Part shown: piece by piece, positions 1 through 7,067 of the stretch | Position numbering within the stretch: the first letter of the stretch is position 1 | Layout of the letters: each line of letters starts with the position of its first letter | Source of the DNA: Flavobacteriaceae bacterium | GTDB lineage: Bacteria > Bacteroidota > Bacteroidia > Flavobacteriales > Flavobacteriaceae | Reading direction: 5' to 3' | DNA: 64,000 nucleotides | NCBI GenBank assembly: GCA_021647985.1 | Contig: JAKITQ010000006.1 | Location: forward strand, 19,938 to 83,937 | The notes under the pieces: generated by a model | Told to the model about the DNA's origin: nothing | Seen by the model: only the letters and a program-made list of their open reading frames with translations | Database searches by the model: none | Made by a program: the position numbers and the translations under genes

Positions 1-1191
1 CAGAGTGCAGAAACCAATAAGCAAACATCTAAATTAGGTTACCCTTTTTTAACACGTATACTAGCACACCCAGGGAGAAATGACACAAAGAAGCAGGTTC
101 GTTTTACCATATTAATTTTGTTAAAATGGGGGACAATAGCAATTTATGATTTAATTACAACTTTACTACTATTGGCTCCTTTAAAAACTCTTAATTATAT
201 TGGATTTTTATTTTTATCAGAAGACAAAAGAAAAACCTACAAAAAATTTCATGAATTAGATGCATTGTTTGTAAAAGGAGGTGGGTTTTTGCATAGTTAT
301 GGAAGCCTGGTAGATCCGTATGTTATGTATTTTCAATTATTTGATGTAATGCTCGCTCAGAAATTAGGCATTAAAACATTTATTCTCCCAAACTCAGTAG
401 GTCCATTAAAAAATAGATTTGCCAGAAGAATTGTTATAAATACGTTTAAAAAATGCAATAAAATTTACGTGCGAGAAGGTGTGTCAAATAAATTTTTAAA
501 TGAAAACAATATTTCAAATTTTCAATCACCAGATTTAGGTTTTTACCTAGCTCCTTCTAAAAGATGCTTTGTAAATTATTTAAATGAATTAGGTGTTGAT
601 TTAGAAAATAAAAAAAATATTGCTATTACTTTAAGACCCTATAGATTTGATGGTAAAGAAAATGCAGATGAATTATATTCTTCATATATTAGTAATATTA
701 CTTCGGTAATAAATTATTTGTTAAAAAGTAATGTGGGAGTGACATTAATAGCGCATACAATTGGCCCAAGTGCTCATGAAAATGACAATATCCCTCTACT
801 AGAAATTTATAATGACAATAAAAATAAAAAAGGATTAACTTATCTACATGATATTAAACTTGACTGTAGAGATTTGGAAAAAATTTATTCTTATTATGAT
901 CTAGTAATCGGAACTCGTTTTCATTCAGTAATTTTTTCGTTGAACGTAGGAACACCTTGTATTGCGATTGCTTATGGAGGTAATAAAGCAACGGGGATTA
1001 TGAAAGACATGAATTTAGGGGTATATGTTGTACCCATTGAAGACCCAGATTCTGAAAAAATCATTAATTTAATTGGTTCGGTATTTAACAATCTGGAGGA
1101 ATATAAAATGAAAATTGATACTTATAAAAAAACAATAACTAAAGAAAGAAAGTCTTTAGTTTTAGACTTAAAAAATATCTTAAACGAATAA
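1..1191 (+). CDS. Polysaccharide pyruvyl transferase family protein (5' end outside window)
   Basis: The reading frame is open from the first base of the window, so the gene begins upstream; a TTG at 118 is only an internal codon. The protein resembles the polysaccharide pyruvyl transferase family (CsaB/WcaK-like), which adds pyruvate ketals to sugars or sits in exopolysaccharide loci with related transferase roles. Visible hallmarks are the glycine-rich VKGGGFLHSYG segment, an ITLRPY strand opening the C-terminal half, and the GTRFHSVIFSLNVGTP motif near the end, where the family has a conserved R-x-H. It is followed after 8 bp by an acyltransferase gene, consistent with one operon. Substrate unknown. 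Confidence 0.8.
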   Translation, partial: QSAETNKQTSKLGYPFLTRILAHPGRNDTKKQVRFTILILLKWGTIAIYDLITTLLLLAPLKTLNYIGFLFLSEDKRKTYKKFHELDALFVKGGGFLHSYGSLVDPYVMYFQLFDVMLAQKLGIKTFILPNSVGPLKNRFARRIVINTFKKCNKIYVREGVSNKFLNENNISNFQSPDLGFYLAPSKRCFVNYLNELGVDLENKKNIAITLRPYRFDGKENADELYSSYISNITSVINYLLKSNVGVTLIAHTIGPSAHENDNIPLLEIYNDNKNKKGLTYLHDIKLDCRDLEKIYSYYDLVIGTRFHSVIFSLNVGTPCIAIAYGGNKATGIMKDMNLGVYVVPIEDPDSEKIINLIGSVFNNLEEYKMKIDTYKKTITKERKSLVLDLKNILNE

Positions 1192-1199
1192 ATTTAAAG

Positions 1200-1751
1200 A
1201 TGAGGTTATTAAAGAATGTAATTTCGGTTGCTTATACAAGTTTAAGGTTTGTATTGTATAAAATTATTTATAATAAAAGATTCAATTATAAAGGTATACA
1301 AAGATTTTCTCCTAATACTCAAATTTTCTTTTTAGGAAAAAGTAGTATTAATTTAGGCAAATCAGTTAGTGCACATTCTGGAGTTAAAATAAGGGCAATA
1401 GGTAAAGGTAAATTATCAATTGGAAATAATACATCAATAAACTATGGTTGTATGATTGTTGCAATGAATGATATAGAAATTGGCGAAGGTGTAGAGTTTG
1501 GGCCTAATGTATTGGTTTATGATCATGATCATGATTTTAGAGCTTTTGGTGGGATAAAAAGTAATAAGTATAAAGTAGGTGTTGTTAAAATTGGAAAAAA
1601 TTCATGGATTGGAGCAAATGTTGTTATTCTTAGAGAAACTATAATTGGAAAAAATTGTGTAGTTGGAGCTGGCTCTGTTATATCAGGAACTTATCCAGAT
1701 AATTCAATAATAACGCAAGAGAGAAAAACAATAGTTAGAGAAATAATTTAG
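1200..1751 (+). CDS. Hexapeptide-repeat (left-handed beta-helix) acyltransferase
   Basis: A 183-residue protein made largely of I/V/L-G-x4 hexapeptide turns, the left-handed beta-helix of the WbbJ/maltose O-acetyltransferase group. These enzymes move an acetyl group from acetyl-CoA to a sugar hydroxyl or amine. The segment YDHDHDFRAFGG around residue 103 supplies the histidine expected in the active site, and IGKNSWIGANVVIL plus IIGKNCVVGAGSV are the last coils before the short C-terminal tail. It lies 8 bp after the pyruvyl transferase gene and 8 bp before a glycosyltransferase gene, so it is probably co-transcribed and decorates the same polysaccharide. The acceptor sugar cannot be read from the sequence. 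Confidence 0.85.
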   Translation: MRLLKNVISVAYTSLRFVLYKIIYNKRFNYKGIQRFSPNTQIFFLGKSSINLGKSVSAHSGVKIRAIGKGKLSIGNNTSINYGCMIVAMNDIEIGEGVEFGPNVLVYDHDHDFRAFGGIKSNKYKVGVVKIGKNSWIGANVVILRETIIGKNCVVGAGSVISGTYPDNSIITQERKTIVREII

Positions 1752-1759
1752 AATTAAAT

Positions 1760-2884
1760 TTGAAAAAAAAAATACTTTATACTGCAACAACAGATATTCA
1801 CTTATTAAATTTTCATTTACCATATCTTCAGTGGTTTAAAACGCAAGGATATGAAGTTCATGTGGCATGTAATGGTAATAGAAAAATACCATTTGCAGAT
1901 AAAACGTGGTCTTTATCAATTGGAAGAAGTCCAATAGATAGGAATAATATATTTGCATATAAAAAATTAAAAAAAATTATTTCAAATAATCGCTATGAAA
2001 TAATACATAGTCATACACCAATGGGTGGGGTATTAACAAGACTTGCCGCCAGAACATCAAGAAAAAATGGAACAAGAGTTTTATATACAGCTCATGGATT
2101 TCATTTTTATAAAGGGTCGTCTTTAAAAAATTGGTTATTGTTTTTCCCTATTGAATGGCTATTATCTAATATTACTGATGGAATAATTACTATAAATAAT
2201 GAAGATTATGAAGCAATAAATAATTTTGGTTTTAGATCTAAAGATAAGTTTAAAATAGATGGTATCGGAATAAATCCTGATAGATTGAAATTCGACAATT
2301 CTGATGATAAAATACAATTAAAAGAAAATTTAGGTTTTAATAAAGATGATATAATTATTTTATATATCGCTGAAATGATTCCTAGAAAAAATCATTGGTT
2401 TATTTTCAAATCTATATCTGCAATTGTAAAAAACAACTCGAATGTAAAGTTTATATTTGCTGGTGGTTTAGCCGTGGAAGGAGAGAATTTAAAAAATTAT
2501 TCTAAGAATAATGGTATTGATGACAGCGTGTTTTTTTTGGGATATCAAAAAGATATAGCAAAATATATTTACATTGCAGATATAGGTATTTCTTCAAGTA
2601 TAGCAGAGGGGCTTCCAATTGGAATAGCTGAAATTATGACTACAGGCCTACCAGTGGTTATTTCTGATATAAGAGGACATAATGAGTTAGTTGTTCATGA
2701 AAAATCAGGTTTTTTATACAATTTAAAAGATAAAGTTTCATTTATAAAATATGTTAATTTATTAGTTAATGATATAAAATTACGAAATCAAATTGGAGAA
2801 ATTGGGGCTAAAAGGATGAGTAGATTTCATTTGCAAAATCCACTGAAACAAATGATTGAAATTTATGATTATTACCTTAATTAA
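1760..2884 (+). CDS. GT4-family glycosyltransferase (PglA/EpsD-like)
   Basis: A 374-residue GT-B fold glycosyltransferase starting at TTG (KKKILYTATTDIHLLNFHLP). The N-terminal half carries HSHTPMGGVLTRLAAR and YTAHGFHFYKGS, typical of PglA/EpsD-type enzymes that extend undecaprenyl-linked sugars. The C-terminal half has the nucleotide-sugar region ending in SSSIAEGLPIGIAEIM, the E-x7-E signature of retaining GT4 enzymes. It acts at the cytoplasmic face of the inner membrane. PglA-type enzymes often work on a PglC-charged diacetylbacillosamine lipid, which fits the PglC-like transferase at 7068, but the sugars used here are not determinable. Confidence 0.85.
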   Translation: MKKKILYTATTDIHLLNFHLPYLQWFKTQGYEVHVACNGNRKIPFADKTWSLSIGRSPIDRNNIFAYKKLKKIISNNRYEIIHSHTPMGGVLTRLAARTSRKNGTRVLYTAHGFHFYKGSSLKNWLLFFPIEWLLSNITDGIITINNEDYEAINNFGFRSKDKFKIDGIGINPDRLKFDNSDDKIQLKENLGFNKDDIIILYIAEMIPRKNHWFIFKSISAIVKNNSNVKFIFAGGLAVEGENLKNYSKNNGIDDSVFFLGYQKDIAKYIYIADIGISSSIAEGLPIGIAEIMTTGLPVVISDIRGHNELVVHEKSGFLYNLKDKVSFIKYVNLLVNDIKLRNQIGEIGAKRMSRFHLQNPLKQMIEIYDYYLN

Positions 2885-2910
2885 AATAATTATACTTTTT
2901 AGATAGGTTT

Positions 2911-2976
2911 ATGAAACAAACCCTACTTAACAACATAAAAAATATCTATGGCTGGAAATCCAAACGGAAGGTATGA
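2911..2976 (+). pseudogene. Orphan 5' remnant of a second copy of the deacetylase-like gene
   Basis: These 22 codons (21 residues and a stop) read MKQTLLNNIKNIYGWK and onward to SKRKV, matching the first residues of the intact gene at 4422 with only conservative changes (S for T, V for I). About ten of the codons differ at silent positions. The remnant is therefore a diverged allele that was once under selection, not a recent tandem copy. It stops at a TGA just before the intergenic repeats begin. Confidence 0.75.
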
Positions 2977-3450
2977 TTATTATTAAAGCATTATTGTCAT
3001 TTTGACCGTAGCAATAGTGGAGTGGAGAAATGTAAAAAATAAAAAATACAGGTTTAATCAGAGATTCTTCGCCGTTCGCGCCTTACTTACTTCATAATGA
3101 GAGGGTTGATGTTTTGATATGATTGTCATTCTGAGGGAAACGACTAAAAGGAGTGACGAAGAATCTCAAAAGAGAGCCTGAATTCAAGGAGATTCCTCAC
3201 CGTTCATGCCTCTCTTACTTCGGAATGACATTTGAATACGCGATTGTCATTCCAACCATATTGTCATTCCGACAAAGCGACGCTAGGAGCGACGAGGAAT
3301 CTAAGATAAATGTAATATGAGATACTTCGACTCCGTTGCACTTCGCTCAGCATGACATCATTGTCATATCGACCGCAGCAATAACGAAATGGAGAAATCT
3401 TAAAAGAGGAGGTACACTTCATTCTGACTTGTTAACGGGAAGGTGAGTCT
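2977..3450 (+). repeat. Cluster of intergenic palindromes, family A (TGTCATTC...GAATCTC)
   Basis: This gene-free stretch holds about eight degenerate half-elements of the type TGTCATTCYGA ... GACGAAGAATCTC in both orientations, for example 3122-3172 (forward) followed by 3190-3232 (reverse). Neighbouring halves can fold into long hairpins. The phrase ATACGCGATTGTCATTCC recurs here (about 3237) and at about 4198, so the two clusters share ancestry. No ORF or RNA gene was recognised in it. Confidence 0.8.
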
Positions 3451-3493
3451 AAAACAATTAATTTCTTATAATTTATATTTAAGTAATTATTCG

Positions 3494-3501
3494 TAATTTT
3501 G
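3494..3501 (+). promoter_or_regulatory. Candidate -7 box for the UPF0175 antitoxin gene
   Basis: TAATTTTG fits the Bacteroidota -7 consensus TAnnTTTG and lies 16 bp before the ATG at 3518. No convincing -33 TTG was seen at 17-23 bp upstream, so this is moderate evidence only. Confidence 0.4.
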
Positions 3502-3517
3502 AGTAAATCTAGAAAAG

Positions 3518-3775
3518 ATGAATACACATAAGATATCCATAGAATTTCCATCAGATATTCTTTTAACCATAAATGAGAGTGAAAACCAGTTAAAAAAAAG
3601 AATAAAACTTTCTTTAGCTTTTAGATTGTATAAGTTAAAGAAAGTTACGATTGGTAAAGGTGCTCAAATTGCTGGAATGTCTAAATTTGAATTTGAGACA
3701 ATATTATCTGAAAATAAAATATCAATATCCAATTTAGATATTGATGATGTTTTGAACGATATTGATAACTTCTAA
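3518..3775 (+). CDS. UPF0175 family antitoxin
   Basis: An 85-residue protein of the UPF0175 family, whose members usually act as antitoxins to a PIN-domain ribonuclease encoded immediately downstream. It has the typical start ISIEFPSDILLTI, a central helix-turn-helix-like part with LAFRLYKLKKVTIGKGAQIAGMSK, and a C-terminal acidic tail (DIDDVLNDIDNF) expected to bind the toxin. Here the toxin gene begins 2 bp after the stop but is broken after about 21 codons (see 3778-3906). This leaves an orphan antitoxin, which may still act as a DNA-binding regulator. It lies between two clusters of family A palindromes. Confidence 0.75.
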   Translation: MNTHKISIEFPSDILLTINESENQLKKRIKLSLAFRLYKLKKVTIGKGAQIAGMSKFEFETILSENKISISNLDIDDVLNDIDNF

Positions 3776-3777
3776 AT

Positions 3778-3906
3778 ATGAAAAAAGGACTTGTAATAGC
3801 TGATGCAGGACCAATATTCTCTTTGGCTTTAATGAAAAAGAATTCCTCGAGGCTTTGCCTCGTGGTAACCGCTGAAATGTCATCCCCTAAAAGGGGATCT
3901 AAATAA
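3778..3906 (+). pseudogene. Truncated PIN-domain toxin (UPF0175 partner)
   Basis: The frame opens with MKKGLVIADAGPIFSLALMK, the first beta-strand and the catalytic aspartate (Asp9) of a VapC-like PIN domain of the kind paired with UPF0175. From about base 3841 the sequence switches to an intergenic repeat (CTCGAGGCTTTGCCTCG...), the frame becomes unrelated and it stops at 3906. The rest of the nuclease, including its other acidic residues, is missing. A related repeat copy lies at 38391-38595, which supports insertion of a repeat rather than simple decay. Confidence 0.7.
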
Positions 3907-4003
3907 CAAATTTCGATTTTTGACATTCATGTCAAAATGAAACCAGCGAAATACTCCTATGGCTCTGCCTCGGAGATAGTTGGTTTCAAGAAGTTTTTAT
4001 TAA
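3841..4003 (+). repeat. Interspersed repeat H, copy 1 (interrupts PIN toxin)
   Basis: An element of about 160 bp with counterparts in the same order at 38391-38595: a start like CTCGAGGCTTTGCCTCGTGG, then AAATGTCATCCC, then a GGGGA block, a TTTTTGACA block, GAAACC, and an end like TAGTTGGTTTCAAGAAGT. Spacing between blocks differs and the copies are diverged. The left end contains a small palindrome (CGAGGctttgCCTCG). Confidence 0.65.
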
Positions 4004-4421
4004 GTGATGAGGCCTTTCTAGTGATATAACAACCATGTCATTAAGTACCGATAAGAAGTAATTAAGCCTACTTACCTTAGGAAGGAATAACATTGCCATT
4101 GTAATATTACTGTTATTCCTACTTTAGGAGTAATCTCAATATAGAAGTATATGAGATCCTTCGCCGTTCGTGCCTCACTTCCCTCAGAATGACATATGGA
4201 TACGCGATTGTCATTCCAACCATATTGTCTTTCTGAGGGAAACGACTTTAGGAGTGACGAAGAATCTCAAAAGAGGAGATTCCTCAACGTTCGTACCTCA
4301 CTTACTTCGGAATGACATTTGAATACGCGATTGTCATTTCAATTTTATTGTCATTCTGACCGAAATGAAGTGAAACGCAATGAAGTGGAAGAATCTCAAA
4401 AGGGAAAAATACAATTAATAG
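4004..4421 (+). repeat. Gene-free stretch with second family A palindrome cluster
   Basis: After about 130 bp without recognisable content, bases 4149-4396 hold five or six further family A half-elements (for example 4226-4275 forward, 4278-4314 reverse). They include the shared phrase ATACGCGATTGTCATT, present twice (about 4198 and 4325) and also in the cluster before the antitoxin gene. The last element ends 20-25 bp before the ATG at 4422, so the transcript leader of the next gene probably contains one. No ORF or RNA gene was recognised. Confidence 0.75.
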
Positions 4422-5570
4422 ATGAAACAAACTTTATTAAATAACATTAAAAACATTTACGGTTGGAAAACCAAAAGAAAGATTGTAGTTTTTTCTGTTG
4501 ATGATTATGGTAATGTACGACTTGATTCAATAAAAGCTAGAAAGAACATGGATAAAGCAGGCTTAAAAGTATTATCGCGTTTTGACGCTTTGGATACGCT
4601 AGAAACCAGGGAAGATTTAGAAATTTTGTTTGAAACGTTATCTTCTGTTAAAGACAAAAACAAAAGATCGGCAGTATTTACGCCTTTTGCTTTGCCTTGT
4701 AATATCAATTTTGAAGCCATGGCAAAGGATGGTAACATAAAATATATTTACGAAACTTTACCCGAAACTTATCAAAAATTAGAAACCAAAGATGCTAATG
4801 CTTATTCAGGTACCTGGAACTTATGGCAAGAAGGTATAAAAAACGGTCTGTTACATCCTCAATTTCACGGACGGGAACATCTAAACCTTAAAGTTTTTAA
4901 AGAAAAATTGCATCAAAAGGACCATGAATTGCGCACTGCTTTACAAAATAGATCTTATACCAGTATTTTCAAATCGGGTTATGATACTATTGGATATACC
5001 GCTGCTTTTGATTTTTGGGAAGAAAGTGAAAATGAGGTTTTGAAAGACATTTTAATAGATGGGTTGAACCAATTTGAAAGAGTGTATGGTTATCGGGCGA
5101 AACATTTTACCCCACCAACAACTAAAATTCATCCAATACATCACCAGTTGTTAAAAGAGAATGGTATTGATATGATTGATATTAATCTGATTCATCAACA
5201 ACATATAGGGTCAGGTAGATATAAAAAAAGCACAAATTATACGGGTAAAAAAACTAAAACAGGACAGATTTATATAGTAAGAAATGTAGTTTTTGAACCT
5301 ACCCATAAGAGAGGTTTTGATTGGGTAAATTATTCCTTAAAACAAGTGGAAGCAGCATTTCGTTGGCATCGACCTGCTATTATTTCTTCTCATAGAGTAA
5401 ATTTTTGCGGCCATATCGATCCTAAGAATAGAGAAAAAGGTATTAAAGCTTTAAAAGAATTGTTAAAGAGGATTGTTCGAAAATGGCCAGAGGTAGAGTT
5501 TATGAGCTCGGTAGAGTTGGGGGAGTTTATGGATAAAGATAAAAGACAAAAGATAAAAGATAAAGGGTAA
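4422..5570 (+). CDS. Polysaccharide deacetylase-like (CE4/NodB-like) protein
   Basis: A 382-residue protein that I recognise as a family common in Bacteroidota surface-polysaccharide loci, usually annotated as a polysaccharide (de)acetylase-like protein. Features consistent with a NodB-like metal-dependent barrel are an N-terminal strand ending in an acidic pair (VVFSVDDYGN, residues about 22-31), a histidine-rich motif (HPQFHGREHLN, about 146-156), HFTPPTTKIHP, and a late ISSHRVNFCGH segment that could supply the last catalytic histidine. No signal peptide is visible, so it may act on a cytoplasmic lipid-linked or nucleotide sugar. The C-terminal DKDKRQKIKDKG comes from the AAAGATA-type repeat that flanks the next gene, so the native C-terminus may have been replaced. 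Confidence 0.65.
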   Translation: MKQTLLNNIKNIYGWKTKRKIVVFSVDDYGNVRLDSIKARKNMDKAGLKVLSRFDALDTLETREDLEILFETLSSVKDKNKRSAVFTPFALPCNINFEAMAKDGNIKYIYETLPETYQKLETKDANAYSGTWNLWQEGIKNGLLHPQFHGREHLNLKVFKEKLHQKDHELRTALQNRSYTSIFKSGYDTIGYTAAFDFWEESENEVLKDILIDGLNQFERVYGYRAKHFTPPTTKIHPIHHQLLKENGIDMIDINLIHQQHIGSGRYKKSTNYTGKKTKTGQIYIVRNVVFEPTHKRGFDWVNYSLKQVEAAFRWHRPAIISSHRVNFCGHIDPKNREKGIKALKELLKRIVRKWPEVEFMSSVELGEFMDKDKRQKIKDKG

Positions 5571-6010
5571 AAGAAAAGATTGTATGGAAAAACGAAATGA
5601 CCTTTCTAAACGATTGTTTGATTTTGCTGTAAGAGTAATAAAACTTCTTCGTAAACTACCTAATAATCATGAATATAGTGTTATACGATATCAATTAATA
5701 AAAAGTTCATCTTCTTCTGGAGCAAACTATGAAGAATCTCAAGCTGGTACTTCAAGAGCAGACTTTAATAATAAAGTTAGAATTGCACTTAAAGAAAAAC
5801 GTGAATCCAATTATTGGCTAAGATTAATTAAAGCTACTTTAGAAATTAAATCTTTTGATTTTGACGAGTTGAATTTTTTAATTGAAGAGTCAAGTGAGCT
5901 TTCAAAAATACTTGGTGCAATTGTTAATAAAACAGGTAAAGAAAGACGGTAAAAAAAATCAAGAATCAAATTTACTTTACTCTTTTATCCTTTAGTCTTT
6001 TTTCTTAGAT
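5532..6010 (+). repeat. Inverted repeat arms around four-helix-bundle gene 1
   Basis: The left arm (about 5532-5579, AAAGATAAAAGACAAAAGAT-type) and right arm (about 5966-6010, CTTTTATCCTTTAGTCTTTT-type) are inverse complements over roughly 25 bp with about three mismatches. They enclose only the S23-type gene. The arms are low-complexity sequence built on a 7-bp period, so the complementarity is weaker evidence here than around the copy at 14967. The left arm overlaps the end of the upstream coding sequence. Confidence 0.55.
5584..5952 (+). CDS. Four-helix-bundle protein, S23/IVP family, copy 1
   Basis: A 122-residue protein of the four-helix-bundle family first known from ORFs in 23S rRNA intervening sequences (S23/IVP) and related to the Avd accessory protein of diversity-generating retroelements. 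The core signature is LIKSSSSSGANYEESQAGTS followed by ALKEKRESNYWLRL; the fourth helix is SSELSKILGAIVNKT. Family function is not firmly established; basic, RNA-binding pentamers are known for relatives. Two more copies lie at 13321 and 14967, and this one is the most divergent. No rRNA, reverse transcriptase or template repeat is nearby. It lies between inverted repeats 13 bp after the deacetylase-like gene. Confidence 0.85.
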   Translation: MEKRNDLSKRLFDFAVRVIKLLRKLPNNHEYSVIRYQLIKSSSSSGANYEESQAGTSRADFNNKVRIALKEKRESNYWLRLIKATLEIKSFDFDELNFLIEESSELSKILGAIVNKTGKERR

Positions 6011-6403
6011 TTTATGGCTGAGTTCCTAGTTATTACAGCAAATATAATAATTCTATGTCATTCCGACAGAGCGACTCAAGGAGCGACGAGGAATCTCTAA
6101 TAAAAACAAGATTTAACTCCGTCTTTTGTATTTTGTTTTTGTATCGTTGATTTACCGCTGGCAAGTTCTCGTCAATAAATTTTTCTTTTATTTGAAAAAA
6201 TTATCTCGTTCGAAATGACATCATTTTTTATAAAAAAATACAATGTTAATTTTGTAATTTTCAAGTACTTATAAGAATGCTGTCTTACTTAGAACGTAGT
6301 CGATTTTATGTGCAAAAAATTCCTGAAAGAGCCCTCGACTTTCTAATTAGTCTTCAAAGTATAAGAAATGGTTATTAGAAAAAGATGCTTTATTTTAAAT
6401 GAT
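6011..6403 (+). repeat. Gene-free stretch with one family A element
   Basis: Bases 6055-6103 carry a family A half-element (TGTCATTCCGACAGAGCGAC ... GAGGAATCTC), with a possible partner near 6200-6225 (ATCTCGTTCGAAATGACATC). The rest of the stretch has no recognisable ORF, RNA or promoter apart from the -7 box noted separately at 6404. Confidence 0.6.
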
Positions 6404-6411
6404 TAACTTTG
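6404..6411 (+). promoter_or_regulatory. Candidate -7 box for the RelE/ParE-type toxin-antitoxin pair
   Basis: TAACTTTG matches TAnnTTTG and lies 24 bp before the ATG at 6436, an ordinary leader length for this group. No clear -33 TTG was identified. Confidence 0.4.
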
Positions 6412-6435
6412 CAATAAGTATTAAAATTTATAAAG

Positions 6436-6657
6436 ATGAATATTGAGGCAAGAAAAATACAATTTGTACAAGAGTTTTTGAAACTTAAAAATGAGGAGAT
6501 TGTTTCTCATTTACAAAACATTTTGAATATTGAAGTTTCAAATCCTATGGAACGCTTTTCTGTTGAAGAGTTTAATAAAAGAATTGATAAATCTGAAAAG
6601 GATTTTAAAGCAGGTAGAATAATCGAAATTTCTAGTATCAAAGCAAAATATTTGTGA
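6436..6657 (+). CDS. Putative antitoxin of a RelE/ParE-type module
   Basis: A 73-residue acidic protein with no strong family motif. Its size, the C-terminal region SVEEFNKRIDKSEKDFKAGR resembling the toxin-wrapping tails of antitoxins in ParE-linked operons, and its 4-bp overlap (GTGA) with the toxin gene downstream argue that it is the antitoxin. The N-terminal half (VQEFLKLKNEEIVSHLQNIL) is probably helical. It would neutralise the toxin and repress its own promoter. The function rests on gene context more than on sequence similarity. Confidence 0.65.
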   Translation: MNIEARKIQFVQEFLKLKNEEIVSHLQNILNIEVSNPMERFSVEEFNKRIDKSEKDFKAGRIIEISSIKAKYL

Positions 6658-6974
6658 AGAGAAAAAGAATAATCTGGTCAAAGTTTGCCGGTAAACAGCT
6701 AGACAATATTTTTGATTACTATAAAAAAAGAGTTAGTCTAAGGGTATCGCTTAAAATTATCCAATCTATTATTACAGATATCGAAAAACTTGAGAATAAC
6801 CCTTTTATAGGACAACATGAAGAGCTTTTAAAAAATAGAAAACACGAATACAGAAGTTTGATTTCTAAAAATTATAAAATAGTTTATACAATCGATGATC
6901 TAAATCAAATCATAAGAATTTATGATATATTTGATACCAGACAAAACCCTAAAAAGATTATTAAAAATAAATAA
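6654..6974 (+). CDS. RelE/ParE family toxin
   Basis: A 106-residue protein starting at GTG inside the antitoxin stop. It has the RelE/ParE superfamily pattern: an N-terminal strand IIWSKFAGKQLDNIFDYYKK, a long helix, the mid-protein LENNPFIGQHEELL, then the conserved REYR-like KHEYRSLISKNYKIVYTID strand pair and a final IRIYDIFDTRQNPKKI strand. Relatives inhibit either translation (RelE) or DNA gyrase (ParE); the sequence alone does not decide which, though FDTRQNP and the missing catalytic RelE residues lean towards ParE. It lies between repeat-rich stretches within the polysaccharide locus. Confidence 0.8.
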   Translation: MKRKRIIWSKFAGKQLDNIFDYYKKRVSLRVSLKIIQSIITDIEKLENNPFIGQHEELLKNRKHEYRSLISKNYKIVYTIDDLNQIIRIYDIFDTRQNPKKIIKNK

Positions 6975-7023
6975 CAAAAGAGTTAAGATAAATGAGTTCT
7001 CTCTGATTATTTTTATATTTTTC

Positions 7024-7051
7024 TTTAGTCTTTAGTCTTTAGTCTTTAGTC
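7024..7051 (+). repeat. Heptanucleotide tandem repeat (TTTAGTC) x4
   Basis: Four perfect consecutive TTTAGTC units followed by a partial one, ending 16 bp before the start codon at 7068. It belongs to the same sequence type as the arms around the first S23-type gene (about 5532 and 5966). Confidence 0.9.
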
Positions 7052-7067
7052 TTTTATTTTAATTCTA

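Noticed and set aside
3983..4029. Frame GFKKFLLSDEAFLVI that resembles the C-terminal end of a PIN toxin
   Set aside because: Most of it lies in the end of repeat H, and a near-identical TAGTTGGTTTTAAGAAAT occurs at 38568 in the other copy, so the resemblance is probably accidental. Only the last residues could be toxin.
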